DNA from: UBA1444 sp964521625
GTDB taxonomy: Bacteria; Bacillota; Negativicutes; UBA1444
Length of the DNA stretch: 64,000 bases
Reading direction: 5' to 3'
NCBI GenBank assembly: GCA_964521625.1
Contig: CAZFSM010000009.1
Span: 88,110-152,109, forward strand
Of the stretch, positions 45,979-54,819 are shown piece by piece (position 1 is the first letter of the stretch; each line of letters starts with the position of its first letter). Position numbers and translations under genes: made by a program. Under the pieces are notes generated by a model, which was given only the letters and a program-made list of their open reading frames with translations, was not told the origin of the DNA and did not search any database.

Positions 45979-47262
45979 CTATTTCATCAGTTTCACCAAT
46001 GTTAGCGACAATGCCGGAACATTCGTTATGACGAGCAGTATCGCAATTTCTGCGAATAGAAACGGTAAGATTCTTCGGGAGATTTTCTCGATGGAAAGCC
46101 CTGATAAACTACAGGCCACAAACAAGTTAACCGCCATCGGTGGCGTAATCATACCGATAGATGTATTTACGACAATGATAATACCCAAAACCAATGGATC
46201 AACGCCAATATTCATTGCCAAAGGGAAAATAATCGGTGTTACCAGCAGAATAATCGCCTGCGTTTCCAAAAATGTTCCCAAAAACAGCAGGATGATGTTT
46301 AAAATCAACAGAATGACCGTTGGATTATTGGATATTTCCAACATGCCGCTGGCAACTTTTTCCGGGATCTGCAAGGATGTCAACAGCCAGGAGAACGATG
46401 ACGAAGTTGCGATGACGAACAAAACGACCGCCGAACTGACTGCTGCTTTGATGATGACGCCACGCAGGTCGGGCAACTTGATTTCCTGAAAAATGAACAT
46501 CCCGACAATCAGCGCATATACCGTTGCGACAGCGGCTGCTTCCGTGGGCGTAAAAACGCCACCGTAAATGCCGCCGAGAATGATGATCGGCATAAACAGC
46601 GCCAACAACGCCTCTTTGCCTGTCGTCAGAATCTTTTTCACAGATGTCGGTTCACCACCCCGCAGGTCATATTTCTTGGCCAACCAAAAGACGATGCCGA
46701 CCAATGCAACAGCAATCAGAATCCCCGGCACAAAGCCGGCCACAAACAGATCGCCGATTGACGTATTGGTTACAACACCATAGGTAACCATCGGGATGCT
46801 GGGTGGAATGATAACGCCCAAAGTACCGGCCGCCGCCGCCAAAGCAGCTGCCACATCCAGCGGATAACCGGCTTTTACCATTGCAGGAATCATGATCGAG
46901 CCGATAGCAGCAACCGTAGCTGGATTAGAGCCAGACAACGCTGCGAAAAACGCCGAGGCAATGACGGTGATAATTCCTAATCCTCCAGGCACACTGCCGA
47001 CCAGCGCCTTGGCAAAATCGACCAGTCGTCTGGACATGCCGCCTGTTTCCATAAAGCCACCGGCAATCATAAAAAAAGGAATTGCCATGAACGGGAACGA
47101 ATCGACTGCCGTAAACATGCGTTGTGCCACTACCAACGGCGGGGTCGGCATATCACCAAACAGCAGGGCTGCAATGCCTGAAAGTCCGAGCGCCACACCG
47201 ATCGGTACATTGATGATCAAGAGGAATAAGAATACCAAAAACAAGATCGATTCCATGCCCAT
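45979..47262 (-). CDS. dctM: TRAP transporter large permease (DctM)
   Basis: A 427-residue protein with 12 or more membrane segments, matching TRAP-type large subunits (FPFMAIPFFMIAGGFMETGG near residue 55, GSNPATVAAIGSIMIPAM near 115, and NTSIGMITPPMAVNLFVA near 370). It carries substrate across the cytoplasmic membrane driven by a Na+ or H+ gradient. AAAGGGGG precedes the ATG. It follows dctQ directly. Confidence 0.94.
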   Translation of the reverse strand: MGMESILFLVFLFLLIINVPIGVALGLSGIAALLFGDMPTPPLVVAQRMFTAVDSFPFMAIPFFMIAGGFMETGGMSRRLVDFAKALVGSVPGGLGIITVIASAFFAALSGSNPATVAAIGSIMIPAMVKAGYPLDVAAALAAAAGTLGVIIPPSIPMVTYGVVTNTSIGDLFVAGFVPGILIAVALVGIVFWLAKKYDLRGGEPTSVKKILTTGKEALLALFMPIIILGGIYGGVFTPTEAAAVATVYALIVGMFIFQEIKLPDLRGVIIKAAVSSAVVLFVIATSSSFSWLLTSLQIPEKVASGMLEISNNPTVILLILNIILLFLGTFLETQAIILLVTPIIFPLAMNIGVDPLVLGIIIVVNTSIGMITPPMAVNLFVACSLSGLSIEKISRRILPFLFAEIAILLVITNVPALSLTLVKLMK

Positions 47263-47267
47263 TCGGC

Positions 47268-47768
47268 TCAGCCCCCTTTCTCATCTGCGCTACATACATC
47301 AATCGCTTCTTTTTGCTTACTGATCAACCCAATCATCTGTACGCACCGCATTGCCATCAGAATGGCGCCTACCGGAATCGCTCCATAGGCAAACCATATC
47401 GGAATACGCAGGGATGGACTGACCTGCTCGGTGGAGATTTGCGACTGGACAATCTGAAAGGTGTAATAGGCAATCAGAACATTAAACAGAATAATAATCA
47501 AGTACCTGAGATAATCGAAGTAGATGCGGGAGCCTTTTGGGAAAAACAACAATACGGCTTCCACGCCCAGGTGTGAATTGCGTTTGATGCCGAGACTGGC
47601 GCCAATATAGGCAATCCAGACCATCGAATAACGAGCGACTTCCTCCGCCCAGGGCAGGGACATCACTGTAAGATAGCGAACGCAAGTCGCCACAAACACG
47701 ATGATAACCATCAACGGAAACAAGATCAACAAGATATATTCTTCAATATTATCAAGCCAACTCGGCAC
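47268..47768 (-). CDS. dctQ: TRAP transporter small permease (DctQ)
   Basis: A 166-residue protein with four membrane segments; LPWAEEVARYSMVWIAYIG near residue 38 is the family signature. It bridges the binding protein and DctM. The start is GTG after GGGGGGATG. It is the middle gene of a dctP-dctQ-dctM order. Confidence 0.92.
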   Translation of the reverse strand: MPSWLDNIEEYILLILFPLMVIIVFVATCVRYLTVMSLPWAEEVARYSMVWIAYIGASLGIKRNSHLGVEAVLLFFPKGSRIYFDYLRYLIIILFNVLIAYYTFQIVQSQISTEQVSPSLRIPIWFAYGAIPVGAILMAMRCVQMIGLISKQKEAIDVCSADEKGG

Positions 47769-47802
47769 TATTCATCCCCCCTGCATACAAACTGAGGCGA
47801 GA

Positions 47803-47831
47803 CAGGCAACGGCAATGATTGCCGTTGCCTG
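47803..47831 (-). other. Intercistronic hairpin between dctP and dctQ
   Basis: CAGGCAACGGCAAT and ATTGCCGTTGCCTG are perfect 14-base complements separated by one base, so the folded stem has about 12 bp. No T-run follows on the minus strand, so it is not a normal terminator. It may protect the upstream dctP message from 3' decay or reduce read-through. Confidence 0.6.
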
Positions 47832-47871
47832 ACCCGCAGTCAGCTTGAGAATCAACGCATATACATCAATC

Positions 47872-48879
47872 TTATTTTGTGCCGCGCACCTGATCAATCA
47901 GGTCTTTGCCAATTTCGGCCTCGAATTTTTTGTACACGGATTCGGTTGCTTTCTGGAAGATCGCTTTATCCGGTGTAGTTACTTCCATCTTGGCGGCTTT
48001 CAATTCATCAACCAGTTTCTTCTCGCTCTCGATGATAAAATTCCGTTCGAAATCGCGGGCTTCTTTGGCTGCATCCATGAGCACCTTTTGCTGGTCAGGC
48101 GTCAGACTTTTGAACATTTTATCGCTGATCATCAGCACGGCCGGCGAATAGAAGTGACCGGTCAGCGCCAGATACTTCTGTACTTCATAGAATTTGCTGG
48201 TTTTGATAATCAGCAGCGGATTTTCCTGGCCGTCCATCGTTTTTTGCTGCAGAGCGGTGAATAGCTCACCGAACGGCATCGGCGAAGGATTGGCGCCAAG
48301 CACTTTAAAGGTTTCCATGTGTACCGGGTTTTCCATCAGGCGCATTTTCAATCCGGCCATATCTTCCGGTTTGTTGATCGGCCGTTTGGAGTTGGTCATA
48401 TGACGAAATCCATTTTCAAAGAAAACAAGACCTTTGATTCCTTTGGAACCGAGCGAATCCAGCATACCCTGGCCGACAGCACCATCCAGGATCGGATAGA
48501 ACTTGGCCCGGTCCTGCACAATGAACGGCAGGTCAAACACCATGAATTTTTTCGAGAAACTGGGCAGCGGGCCGGTCGAGGTCAGACACATTTCGACTGT
48601 TCCCAGCGATACACCCTCAATGAGATCGCGCTCGTTGCCGAGTTTTGAGTTGCCAAAAACTTGAACATCCAGACTACCTTTTGATTTTTCTTTCACCAGG
48701 TCAGAAAACTTTTTCAGGCCAATGCCATAATGGGAATCATCGGTCAAGGTATGCCCCACCCGCAGTACCTTCGCCTTGGGCGCTTCTGTTTTCGGCGCCT
48801 CTTTTTTGTCCCCGGCGCCGCAACCTGCCAGTGCCACAACCAAAGCCAGACAAATAACCAATACTAGCCATTTTTTCAT
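47872..48879 (-). CDS. dctP: TRAP transporter solute-binding protein (DctP family lipoprotein)
   Basis: About 335 residues. The signal peptide ends in a lipobox (LALVVALAGC). The DctP fold follows, with RVGHTLTDDSHYGIGLKKF, and LKMRLMENPVHMETF containing the conserved Arg that pairs with the ligand carboxylate, then GQENPLLII. DctP proteins bind organic acids, and the operon suggests a four-carbon sugar acid. I used the ATG; a TTG two codons earlier has better spacing from GAGGAGG and cannot be excluded. Confidence 0.92.
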   Translation of the reverse strand: MKKWLVLVICLALVVALAGCGAGDKKEAPKTEAPKAKVLRVGHTLTDDSHYGIGLKKFSDLVKEKSKGSLDVQVFGNSKLGNERDLIEGVSLGTVEMCLTSTGPLPSFSKKFMVFDLPFIVQDRAKFYPILDGAVGQGMLDSLGSKGIKGLVFFENGFRHMTNSKRPINKPEDMAGLKMRLMENPVHMETFKVLGANPSPMPFGELFTALQQKTMDGQENPLLIIKTSKFYEVQKYLALTGHFYSPAVLMISDKMFKSLTPDQQKVLMDAAKEARDFERNFIIESEKKLVDELKAAKMEVTTPDKAIFQKATESVYKKFEAEIGKDLIDQVRGTK

Positions 48880-48963
48880 CTTCAAACCATCCTCCTCATT
48901 CCTTGTATCTGTGTGTTGGATTGGTCTCCGGTTCTACCCTGTCCCTCGCATCGCCTCCTTTGA

Positions 48964-50238
48964 TTATTGGCGGATTACCGGCAACATGTCCGGTGCGTGA
49001 GTCAAAACCGTGATGCGGGCCTGGTCGCCTTTCTCTTGCAAAGCAGCCGCCAGCGCATCCTGAGCAGTTGAAAAATGTCTGAATCCCAATTTACTTGCTT
49101 CTTCGGCGCAGATTCCATCCGATACGATATACACGGTCTCGCGTTCCTTGACCTGGGCCCAGGCGATGGCGAGAGCCGCCGCCACTTCGTCGTGCAACTG
49201 TCCGGCCGAAACCATCCTGCGGATTTCCGACGAGGAATGCGGCGTCACCTCCAGAATATCGCAGTGGGTCTTGGCAACGCCTTCGTAGCAGGGAGTGACT
49301 ACAATAATGATCCCGCCGGATTTGACGGCCAAATCGGATGGGTACAGCGTTTTATGCGCCTGCCAAAATTCCAGGTCGCAGGGATGTGAGCTGGACAATA
49401 CGATATCTGCCTCTTCGGGAATTGCTACTTCATATACCTGTGCAGCACGGTCCACACCAACCCGGAACGCTTCCACCACATCGCCAAAAAGTGCCTCGAC
49501 AACTTGTCCATGCCGATTGAGTACAGTGTTTAAAATCGTATTCAGTCCCACCTTGCGGGCCATTAAATCCAGTTCTGTCCGCACCGGATTTTCCCTCACT
49601 CCCAGATAGGAGCGCGGCGCCCGGACCGACAACAGATGGGTGTAGGCAGTCGTTTCTTCACCGGAAACGCCGGGCTGGACTATCTTGGCGCCACCGGCAT
49701 AACCCGGAATATGGTGCGGTACGATACTGCCAATGCCGATTTTAAAATCGGCTTCATAAACCTCTTTATTGATTAAAATCCGACCGCCGATATCGGTGAC
49801 GCCCAGATCAACCATGGCGGAATCATCTTTATATGGATGGTTCTTGATCTGCACCCGCCGGACCGTTTCAGCGCCAAATTTCGCGACAATCTCCTCCTGC
49901 GTCATGAAACGATGCGTCCCCAGCGCTATCACAATCGTTATCTGCGCATCGCTCACACCAGCCTGGTTGCACTCGTCCAGTAAGATCGGAATCAGTTGTT
50001 CGGTCGGCGTCAGGCGGGTATTATCATCGGCAACAAAAACTACTTTCTGTTTTCCCCTGACCAATTCTTGCAGTGACGGCGAACCAATCGGGTTGGCCAA
50101 AGCACGTCGGACTTCCACCTTGATATCGGCAACCGGCGGAATATCTTTGGGCGAATAAGCCCCGATCAACTGCGCTGACGGAACCAGCACTTCGATACTC
50201 TCTTTTCCGTACGGCAGACTGATTTTTCTTTGACTCAC
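48964..50238 (-). CDS. LarA-family nickel-pincer racemase/epimerase 1
   Basis: A 424-residue member of the lactate racemase family. Lineup with LarA shows the substrate-site VADDNTRLTP (Asp/Arg), catalytic His in LGTHR, HHIPGYAGGAKIVQPG (second catalytic His and the Lys that holds the nickel-pincer nucleotide), and a His in YTHLL at the nickel-ligand position. Homologues racemise or epimerise 2-hydroxy acids at C2. Located between pdxA2 and the TRAP genes, the substrate is probably a four-carbon hydroxy acid (for example threonate/erythronate). A GTG two bases after the upstream stop, behind GAGGTG, sets the start. larB, larC and larE are not in the window. Confidence 0.85.
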   Translation of the reverse strand: MSQRKISLPYGKESIEVLVPSAQLIGAYSPKDIPPVADIKVEVRRALANPIGSPSLQELVRGKQKVVFVADDNTRLTPTEQLIPILLDECNQAGVSDAQITIVIALGTHRFMTQEEIVAKFGAETVRRVQIKNHPYKDDSAMVDLGVTDIGGRILINKEVYEADFKIGIGSIVPHHIPGYAGGAKIVQPGVSGEETTAYTHLLSVRAPRSYLGVRENPVRTELDLMARKVGLNTILNTVLNRHGQVVEALFGDVVEAFRVGVDRAAQVYEVAIPEEADIVLSSSHPCDLEFWQAHKTLYPSDLAVKSGGIIIVVTPCYEGVAKTHCDILEVTPHSSSEIRRMVSAGQLHDEVAAALAIAWAQVKERETVYIVSDGICAEEASKLGFRHFSTAQDALAAALQEKGDQARITVLTHAPDMLPVIRQ

Positions 50239-50240
50239 GC

Positions 50241-51266
50241 TTAAACACCTCGCTTTTGTTGAAGACATCTTCTTGTTTCCGCCATTTTCGCGCCAAGCAA
50301 GATCGATTCATTGAGGCTCCGGTGATCGGCTGTCCCTTTGCCTGCTTTGCCAAACGCAGTGCCATGATCTACCGATGTCCTGATAAACGGCAAACCGACC
50401 GTGACATTGACTCCTGTTTCAAAACTCAGCACTTTCATTGGAATATGGCCCTGGTCATGATACATGCAGACAACAATATCAAAATGCCCCTTGATTGCAG
50501 CCCGATAGAAGACGGTATCCGGCGCAATCGGCCCGGTAGCGCAAATTCCCTTTGCTTTGGCTGCCTCGATTGCCGGGATGATCTCTTCGATTTCTTCCGT
50601 ACCGAACATGCCTGCTTCACCCGCATGCGGATTCAAACCGGCCACAGCGACCCGTGGTTCGGCAATCCCCAGCAGTTTACATGATTCATCGGCCAACTCG
50701 ATCACTTTCAGCACCCTGGCCTGCTTAGTTCGGTTGCAGGCTTCACGCAGCGACACATGGGTGCTGACATGGATCACCCGCAGCGGTCCGCCGACCAACA
50801 TCATCGCATAATCTTTGGTCCCGGACAGAGCGCCGAGAATTTCCGTATGTCCGGCATAATGATAGCCGCCCAGATTCATTGCTTCCTTGTTCAAAGGCGC
50901 TGTTACAATCGCGTCAATCTTACCGGCCAGCGCCAATTCAACCCCTTTGGCCACATACTCATAGGCAGCCTTGCCAGCCCGGGCATCTACACTGGCAAAC
51001 GGCAGATCAGCCGGCAGATTGTCAAAATCGAGTACGTCAATCACACCAGATTCTTTTCCTGCATCGGCAATCGAACCGACTTTTCGAACCTTCAGTGTAC
51101 TGCCAACAACACCAACCGCCCGCTGCATGATTTTTGCATCGCCAATCACAAACAGGCGGCTCATTTCATGGAACTTGGCTTCCGTCAACGATTTCACGAT
51201 GATTTCCGGGCCGCAGCCGGTAGCATCACCCATCGTAATTCCCAGTACTGGTTTTTCAAAATTCAT
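50241..51266 (-). CDS. pdxA2: PdxA2-type 4-phospho-D-threonate/D-erythronate dehydrogenase
   Basis: A 341-residue PdxA-family enzyme. Metal-binding His residues lie in STHVSL, GLNPHAGE and YHDQGHIPMK, with TMGDATGCGPEI at the N-terminus. True PdxA acts in vitamin B6 synthesis, but PdxA2 next to a four-carbon acid kinase oxidises and decarboxylates 4-phosphothreonate or 4-phosphoerythronate to dihydroxyacetone phosphate. The kinase is three bases upstream here, which favours the catabolic role. Confidence 0.87.
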   Translation of the reverse strand: MNFEKPVLGITMGDATGCGPEIIVKSLTEAKFHEMSRLFVIGDAKIMQRAVGVVGSTLKVRKVGSIADAGKESGVIDVLDFDNLPADLPFASVDARAGKAAYEYVAKGVELALAGKIDAIVTAPLNKEAMNLGGYHYAGHTEILGALSGTKDYAMMLVGGPLRVIHVSTHVSLREACNRTKQARVLKVIELADESCKLLGIAEPRVAVAGLNPHAGEAGMFGTEEIEEIIPAIEAAKAKGICATGPIAPDTVFYRAAIKGHFDIVVCMYHDQGHIPMKVLSFETGVNVTVGLPFIRTSVDHGTAFGKAGKGTADHRSLNESILLGAKMAETRRCLQQKRGV

Positions 51267-51269
51267 ATT

Positions 51270-52571
51270 TTATCTTCCTTTCAAATCTTTCACTGCGTCT
51301 ATTATCGCTGTTTCACCGCCAAAGGCGCCGGCCTTGGTCACGACCCGCAAACCCGGACAAATACCGCCGGACAGCCTGCCCAGCGGAATTCCGGTCGATA
51401 CTTCCGACAGGATTCTTATCGCACTTACGCCCAAAGCCCGACATACTGCAATGGCGGTATCGCCACCGGTAAGAAACAGACCAGCCGGCTTCAAACCGAC
51501 CAATTCACGCGCTACCTGTCCCAAAGCAGCTGCGATGATTTCACTAACTTTCAGATTATCCATTCCTTTGCTCTTACCGGCTGACCTGGCCTGGTCCACC
51601 GCATCGGCTGCCATCGCAGAAGCAATCAGTACATCAAGCCCCTCACCAAATCCCTGCTCCGCCTCCTGAGTACAGCGACGGATTTCGTCTGCGGCATCAG
51701 AAAGTAGCGGCCCTGCCTGCATTGAGACCAGTCTGACCTGCCCATTGGCCAAAAGCCTCTCCATCTGTCGGTGGGTGACATTGCTGACACTGCCGGCCAC
51801 AATCAGAACCGGCCCGGTTACGTCAGTCGCTGACGAAAACGTATCCTGGCGCGGCCAACCCATCACGGTCGGAATCATTTCCGCCAACCCGGCAGAGCCA
51901 ACCCATAGTCCCGGTTGACTGCAGTCAGCAATAGCTCTGGCGATCGACCGCAGATGAATTTCTGTCGTTGCATCAAAAGAGATCAGCCGCTTGCCTGCCG
52001 CCAGCAGTTCAGCAATTCGTTGCCGGATCGACGCTGGCCCGCTACTGACATCAGCTAAAAAAACATGCCCAACCGGGTGGCAGGATTGCTTGATCAACAG
52101 CTCCGATAAAACGGAATCGTGCACCGGCGCCTTCGGATCTCGGGCAATCTCAGTTTCGGCGACGGGAACCTGGTGCAGCAAATGCCAGCCACCGGCCGTA
52201 ATCCTGCCGTTAGCCGGAAATGCCGGCACCACGGCCGCCCAGCCAAAACCAAACTCTGCCATGACTGCATCGATCTCCGGACCCAGATTGCCGCGCAAAG
52301 TCGAGTCGACTTTTTTAAAAATCAATGGAATTATTTCATTGCCTGCCGCATTCTTCACCAACCGACTAGCGGCCTGAACTCTGGCAAATGCGACTTCTGG
52401 CGACACCGCGCGACTATCGGTATCCAACACCACAACATCCACCGATTCACCATCTTGCGCTGCCGCCAAATCAGTCAACAACACCTGCACAGTCATTCCA
52501 TACTTTGCGAACTGTACGCCGGCATCGTTGGCGCCTGTCAAATCATCCGCGATGATAACCAACTTTTTCAT
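51270..52571 (-). CDS. dtnK: Four-carbon acid sugar kinase (DtnK/OtnK family, DUF1537)
   Basis: A 433-residue two-domain kinase. The N-terminal sugar-binding domain opens with VIIADDLTGANDAGVQF. The C-terminal nucleotide-binding domain has LTGGDTAIAVCRALG and LSGGICPGLRVVTKAGAFG. Family members phosphorylate C4 of threonate, erythronate or 3-oxo-tetronate. It is the first gene of the operon, 40 bases downstream of a predicted sigma-54 promoter. Pairing with PdxA2 supports D-threonate kinase, but related acids cannot be excluded. Confidence 0.87.
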   Translation of the reverse strand: MKKLVIIADDLTGANDAGVQFAKYGMTVQVLLTDLAAAQDGESVDVVVLDTDSRAVSPEVAFARVQAASRLVKNAAGNEIIPLIFKKVDSTLRGNLGPEIDAVMAEFGFGWAAVVPAFPANGRITAGGWHLLHQVPVAETEIARDPKAPVHDSVLSELLIKQSCHPVGHVFLADVSSGPASIRQRIAELLAAGKRLISFDATTEIHLRSIARAIADCSQPGLWVGSAGLAEMIPTVMGWPRQDTFSSATDVTGPVLIVAGSVSNVTHRQMERLLANGQVRLVSMQAGPLLSDAADEIRRCTQEAEQGFGEGLDVLIASAMAADAVDQARSAGKSKGMDNLKVSEIIAAALGQVARELVGLKPAGLFLTGGDTAIAVCRALGVSAIRILSEVSTGIPLGRLSGGICPGLRVVTKAGAFGGETAIIDAVKDLKGR

Positions 52572-52623
52572 ATCGGAGCATCACCCAGCCTTCTCGTTTC
52601 GTTACAAAGTCACAAACTATTCC

Positions 52624-52639
52624 TGCATTTTTCATGCCA
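52624..52639 (-). promoter_or_regulatory. Predicted sigma-54 (-24/-12) promoter of the dtnK operon
   Basis: On the minus strand TGGCATG-AAAA-ATGCA has the invariant GG and GC separated by exactly ten bases. It matches the TGGCACG-N4-TTGCA consensus at all but two positions. The expected start site is near 52613. A sigma-54 activator gene lies directly upstream. Confidence 0.72.
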
Positions 52640-52729
52640 ATGTTCTGCAATTCTGCACTTCTGACAAAAAAGCCGGTTTACCAGCGTCAACAGCATTTAA
52701 TTTCAAATATAATGTCTTCTATAATTTTA

Positions 52730-52750
52730 GCAACTGTTTCGTTTTGCAAC
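52730..52750. promoter_or_regulatory. Possible activator-binding direct repeat upstream of the sigma-54 promoter
   Basis: GCAAC occurs twice 16 bases apart in a TTTT(A)GCAAC context, 90-125 bases upstream of the -24 element, where enhancer-like sites of sigma-54 activators lie. A second short repeat (TGCAGAA twice) sits just before the -24 element. Weak evidence. Confidence 0.3.
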
Positions 52751-52768
52751 ATATATTATTTTTTTGCA

Positions 52769-54655
52769 TCATTTATTCAGTTTACGCCACAGAGTGGTCC
52801 GGTTGATGCCCAGGCGGGCCGCCGCGCGACTATAATTGAATTTTTCTTCATTCAGCACCCGTTCGATTGTTGCCTTTTCAACGTTAAGCAATGCCTCCTC
52901 GCCCACCTCCAGCCCAAATGGCAGTTCCGGTTCTGCATGCAGATACAACGCAGCTTGAATGTCCTCGTCTTGTAAAACAGGCCCTTTTGATAACAACAAT
53001 GCTCTTTCCAGCGTTGATTCCAGTTCCCGCACATTGCCCGGCCAGACTTGTTGGCAAAGCCGTTTCATGGCTTTCGCCCTGATTCCTGTAACTGAAGGGT
53101 TCATCGCCTGATGCCGCGCTAAAATATGTTCCACCAGTAACGGAATGTCTTCATGGCGGTCGCGTAGCGGTGGGATATGCAAACGCAACACGTTGATCCG
53201 ATAGAACAAATCTTTTCGAAATTTACGCTCTTCAATCAGTTGGCTCAGATTTTCATTTGTCGCCGACAATAGCCGCAAATCAACTGGAATGATTCGTTCA
53301 CCACCAATCCGCATGACTTCTTTTTCCTGGATCACTCTTAGAATCCTTGCCTGCAATGGCAAAGGCATCTCACCGATTTCATCCATGAACAAGGTACCTC
53401 CATGGGCCAGTTCGATCAGGCCGAGCTTACCTCCCCGCCTGGCCCCGGTAAATGCGCCTTCTTCATAGCCAAACAACTCGCTTTCGAGCAAATTCTCCGG
53501 CACGGCAGCGCAATTGAACGCAACAAACGGCCCCTTGGCTCGTCGGCTCAAGTTGTGCAGTCCCTGAGCGATCATTTCCTTGCCGGTACCCGTCTCCCCC
53601 GTGATCAACACATTGCAATCAACCGCTGCGAATTGCCGCGCCTTATCCAGCAACGACTTCCCTGCCCGGGAAAGCGTGACAAAATCATCCAACTGGGTTT
53701 TGGCGACTAGCCCTTTGGCGTAAAGTTTCTGCCTTACCGATTGCTCAAAGCGTTGCACCTGCGTGACATCCTGATAAGTCGCCAATGCTCCCGCCACCTC
53801 GCCGCGAATCAGAATTGGCGTCAATTTGGATGCGAGCACTCGACCGTCAACGCGTTCCAATTCCCCCCATTCCTGGCGGCGGGTTTCCATTACCCTCGGC
53901 AGTCGGCTATCAGTCAAAACATCGCTAATCGGTCGCCCCATCACTTCGGACGCACGTCGGGAAAAAACGGTTTCTGCCAACGGATTGAATAAGGTGATGC
54001 AGGACTGCCGGTCCACCGCGACTAAGGCGTCAGTCGAGGTTGCAATCAACGTAGTAATAAGTTCAGTCCGCTCCTGTTCACGACGGCGGACTGCCACAAT
54101 TTTCGCCGCTTCGCGGATCGCTTTGGATACAGCCTCTTTGCCTGATTCAATCATGATCGCATCCAGTCCAAGGCGCACCGCAGATTTAATTGAAATTGCA
54201 TCACCCACCACACTGCGAATTCCCTGCCTGGCAGCGAAGCGAATTTTTTCTTCCGCTTCCATTTCATCGTCCAGGGAAATTTCCAACAAAGGAATGCCAA
54301 TAACGCGGCTAATCTCTTCACAGCCATAAATCACATTACGAAAGCCAATCACACCAATTGGCCCTATCGGGTTTTCGATTTTCGACAAGGCCCGCAAAAT
54401 ATCGATTGGGTTCACTTCAATCTCAACCAGGAGTACATCAAGATTTCTGGCAATCAACGACGCGGTTCCGCCGCGGCTGATAATCACTTCGGCGCCCATG
54501 GCAACCGCTTGCTTTGCCTGCGCCAATCCTTCAGCCAGGTCTCCTGACAGCAGGTCAATGGATGCCGGGCAGATTAACTTGTTCTCCCTGATTACTTCAG
54601 CCGCAGTCTCCCGCAATCCCGGGTAAGGCGCAACGATTGCCATCCTGACATCCAA
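52769..54655 (-). CDS. Sigma-54-dependent transcriptional activator, PrpR-type sensor
   Basis: About 628 residues in four parts. A PrpR-type N-terminal sensor (residues 1-180, MAIVAPYPGLRETA, IISRGGTASLIA) is followed by a PAS domain (about 195-300). The AAA+ domain has Walker A GETGTGKE, the sigma-54 contact loop GAFTGA, and GGTLFMDEIGEMP. A C-terminal Fis-type helix-turn-helix ends in AAARLGINRTTLWRKL. It should activate the dtnK operon with RNA polymerase-sigma-54 in response to an acid intermediate. A TTG eight bases after GGAGG is used; the first ATG has no ribosome site. Confidence 0.9.
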   Translation of the reverse strand: MDVRMAIVAPYPGLRETAAEVIRENKLICPASIDLLSGDLAEGLAQAKQAVAMGAEVIISRGGTASLIARNLDVLLVEIEVNPIDILRALSKIENPIGPIGVIGFRNVIYGCEEISRVIGIPLLEISLDDEMEAEEKIRFAARQGIRSVVGDAISIKSAVRLGLDAIMIESGKEAVSKAIREAAKIVAVRRREQERTELITTLIATSTDALVAVDRQSCITLFNPLAETVFSRRASEVMGRPISDVLTDSRLPRVMETRRQEWGELERVDGRVLASKLTPILIRGEVAGALATYQDVTQVQRFEQSVRQKLYAKGLVAKTQLDDFVTLSRAGKSLLDKARQFAAVDCNVLITGETGTGKEMIAQGLHNLSRRAKGPFVAFNCAAVPENLLESELFGYEEGAFTGARRGGKLGLIELAHGGTLFMDEIGEMPLPLQARILRVIQEKEVMRIGGERIIPVDLRLLSATNENLSQLIEERKFRKDLFYRINVLRLHIPPLRDRHEDIPLLVEHILARHQAMNPSVTGIRAKAMKRLCQQVWPGNVRELESTLERALLLSKGPVLQDEDIQAALYLHAEPELPFGLEVGEEALLNVEKATIERVLNEEKFNYSRAAARLGINRTTLWRKLNK

Positions 54656-54819
54656 CAAAAATCCCTCCAGTCCATACATTTGTATTCAGGATGTTACTGT
54701 TTTTATCCTGCCGATTGAGAGTGATTTTAGCGTGCATTCTTTTTTCTTGCAGGATTTTTGCCGCCTGTTTGTAGAAATATTTAACAATGATTATTGCAGA
54801 TACTGCAAAGGAGCTTTTC

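Noticed and set aside
50241..51266. Vitamin B6 gene pdxA
   Set aside because: The operon partners (four-carbon acid kinase, TRAP transporter, LarA) indicate the catabolic PdxA2 subfamily instead.
50757..51584. 275-codon plus-strand open frame opposite pdxA2 and dtnK
   Set aside because: Antisense to two well-supported genes, spanning their junction, and with no ribosome site.
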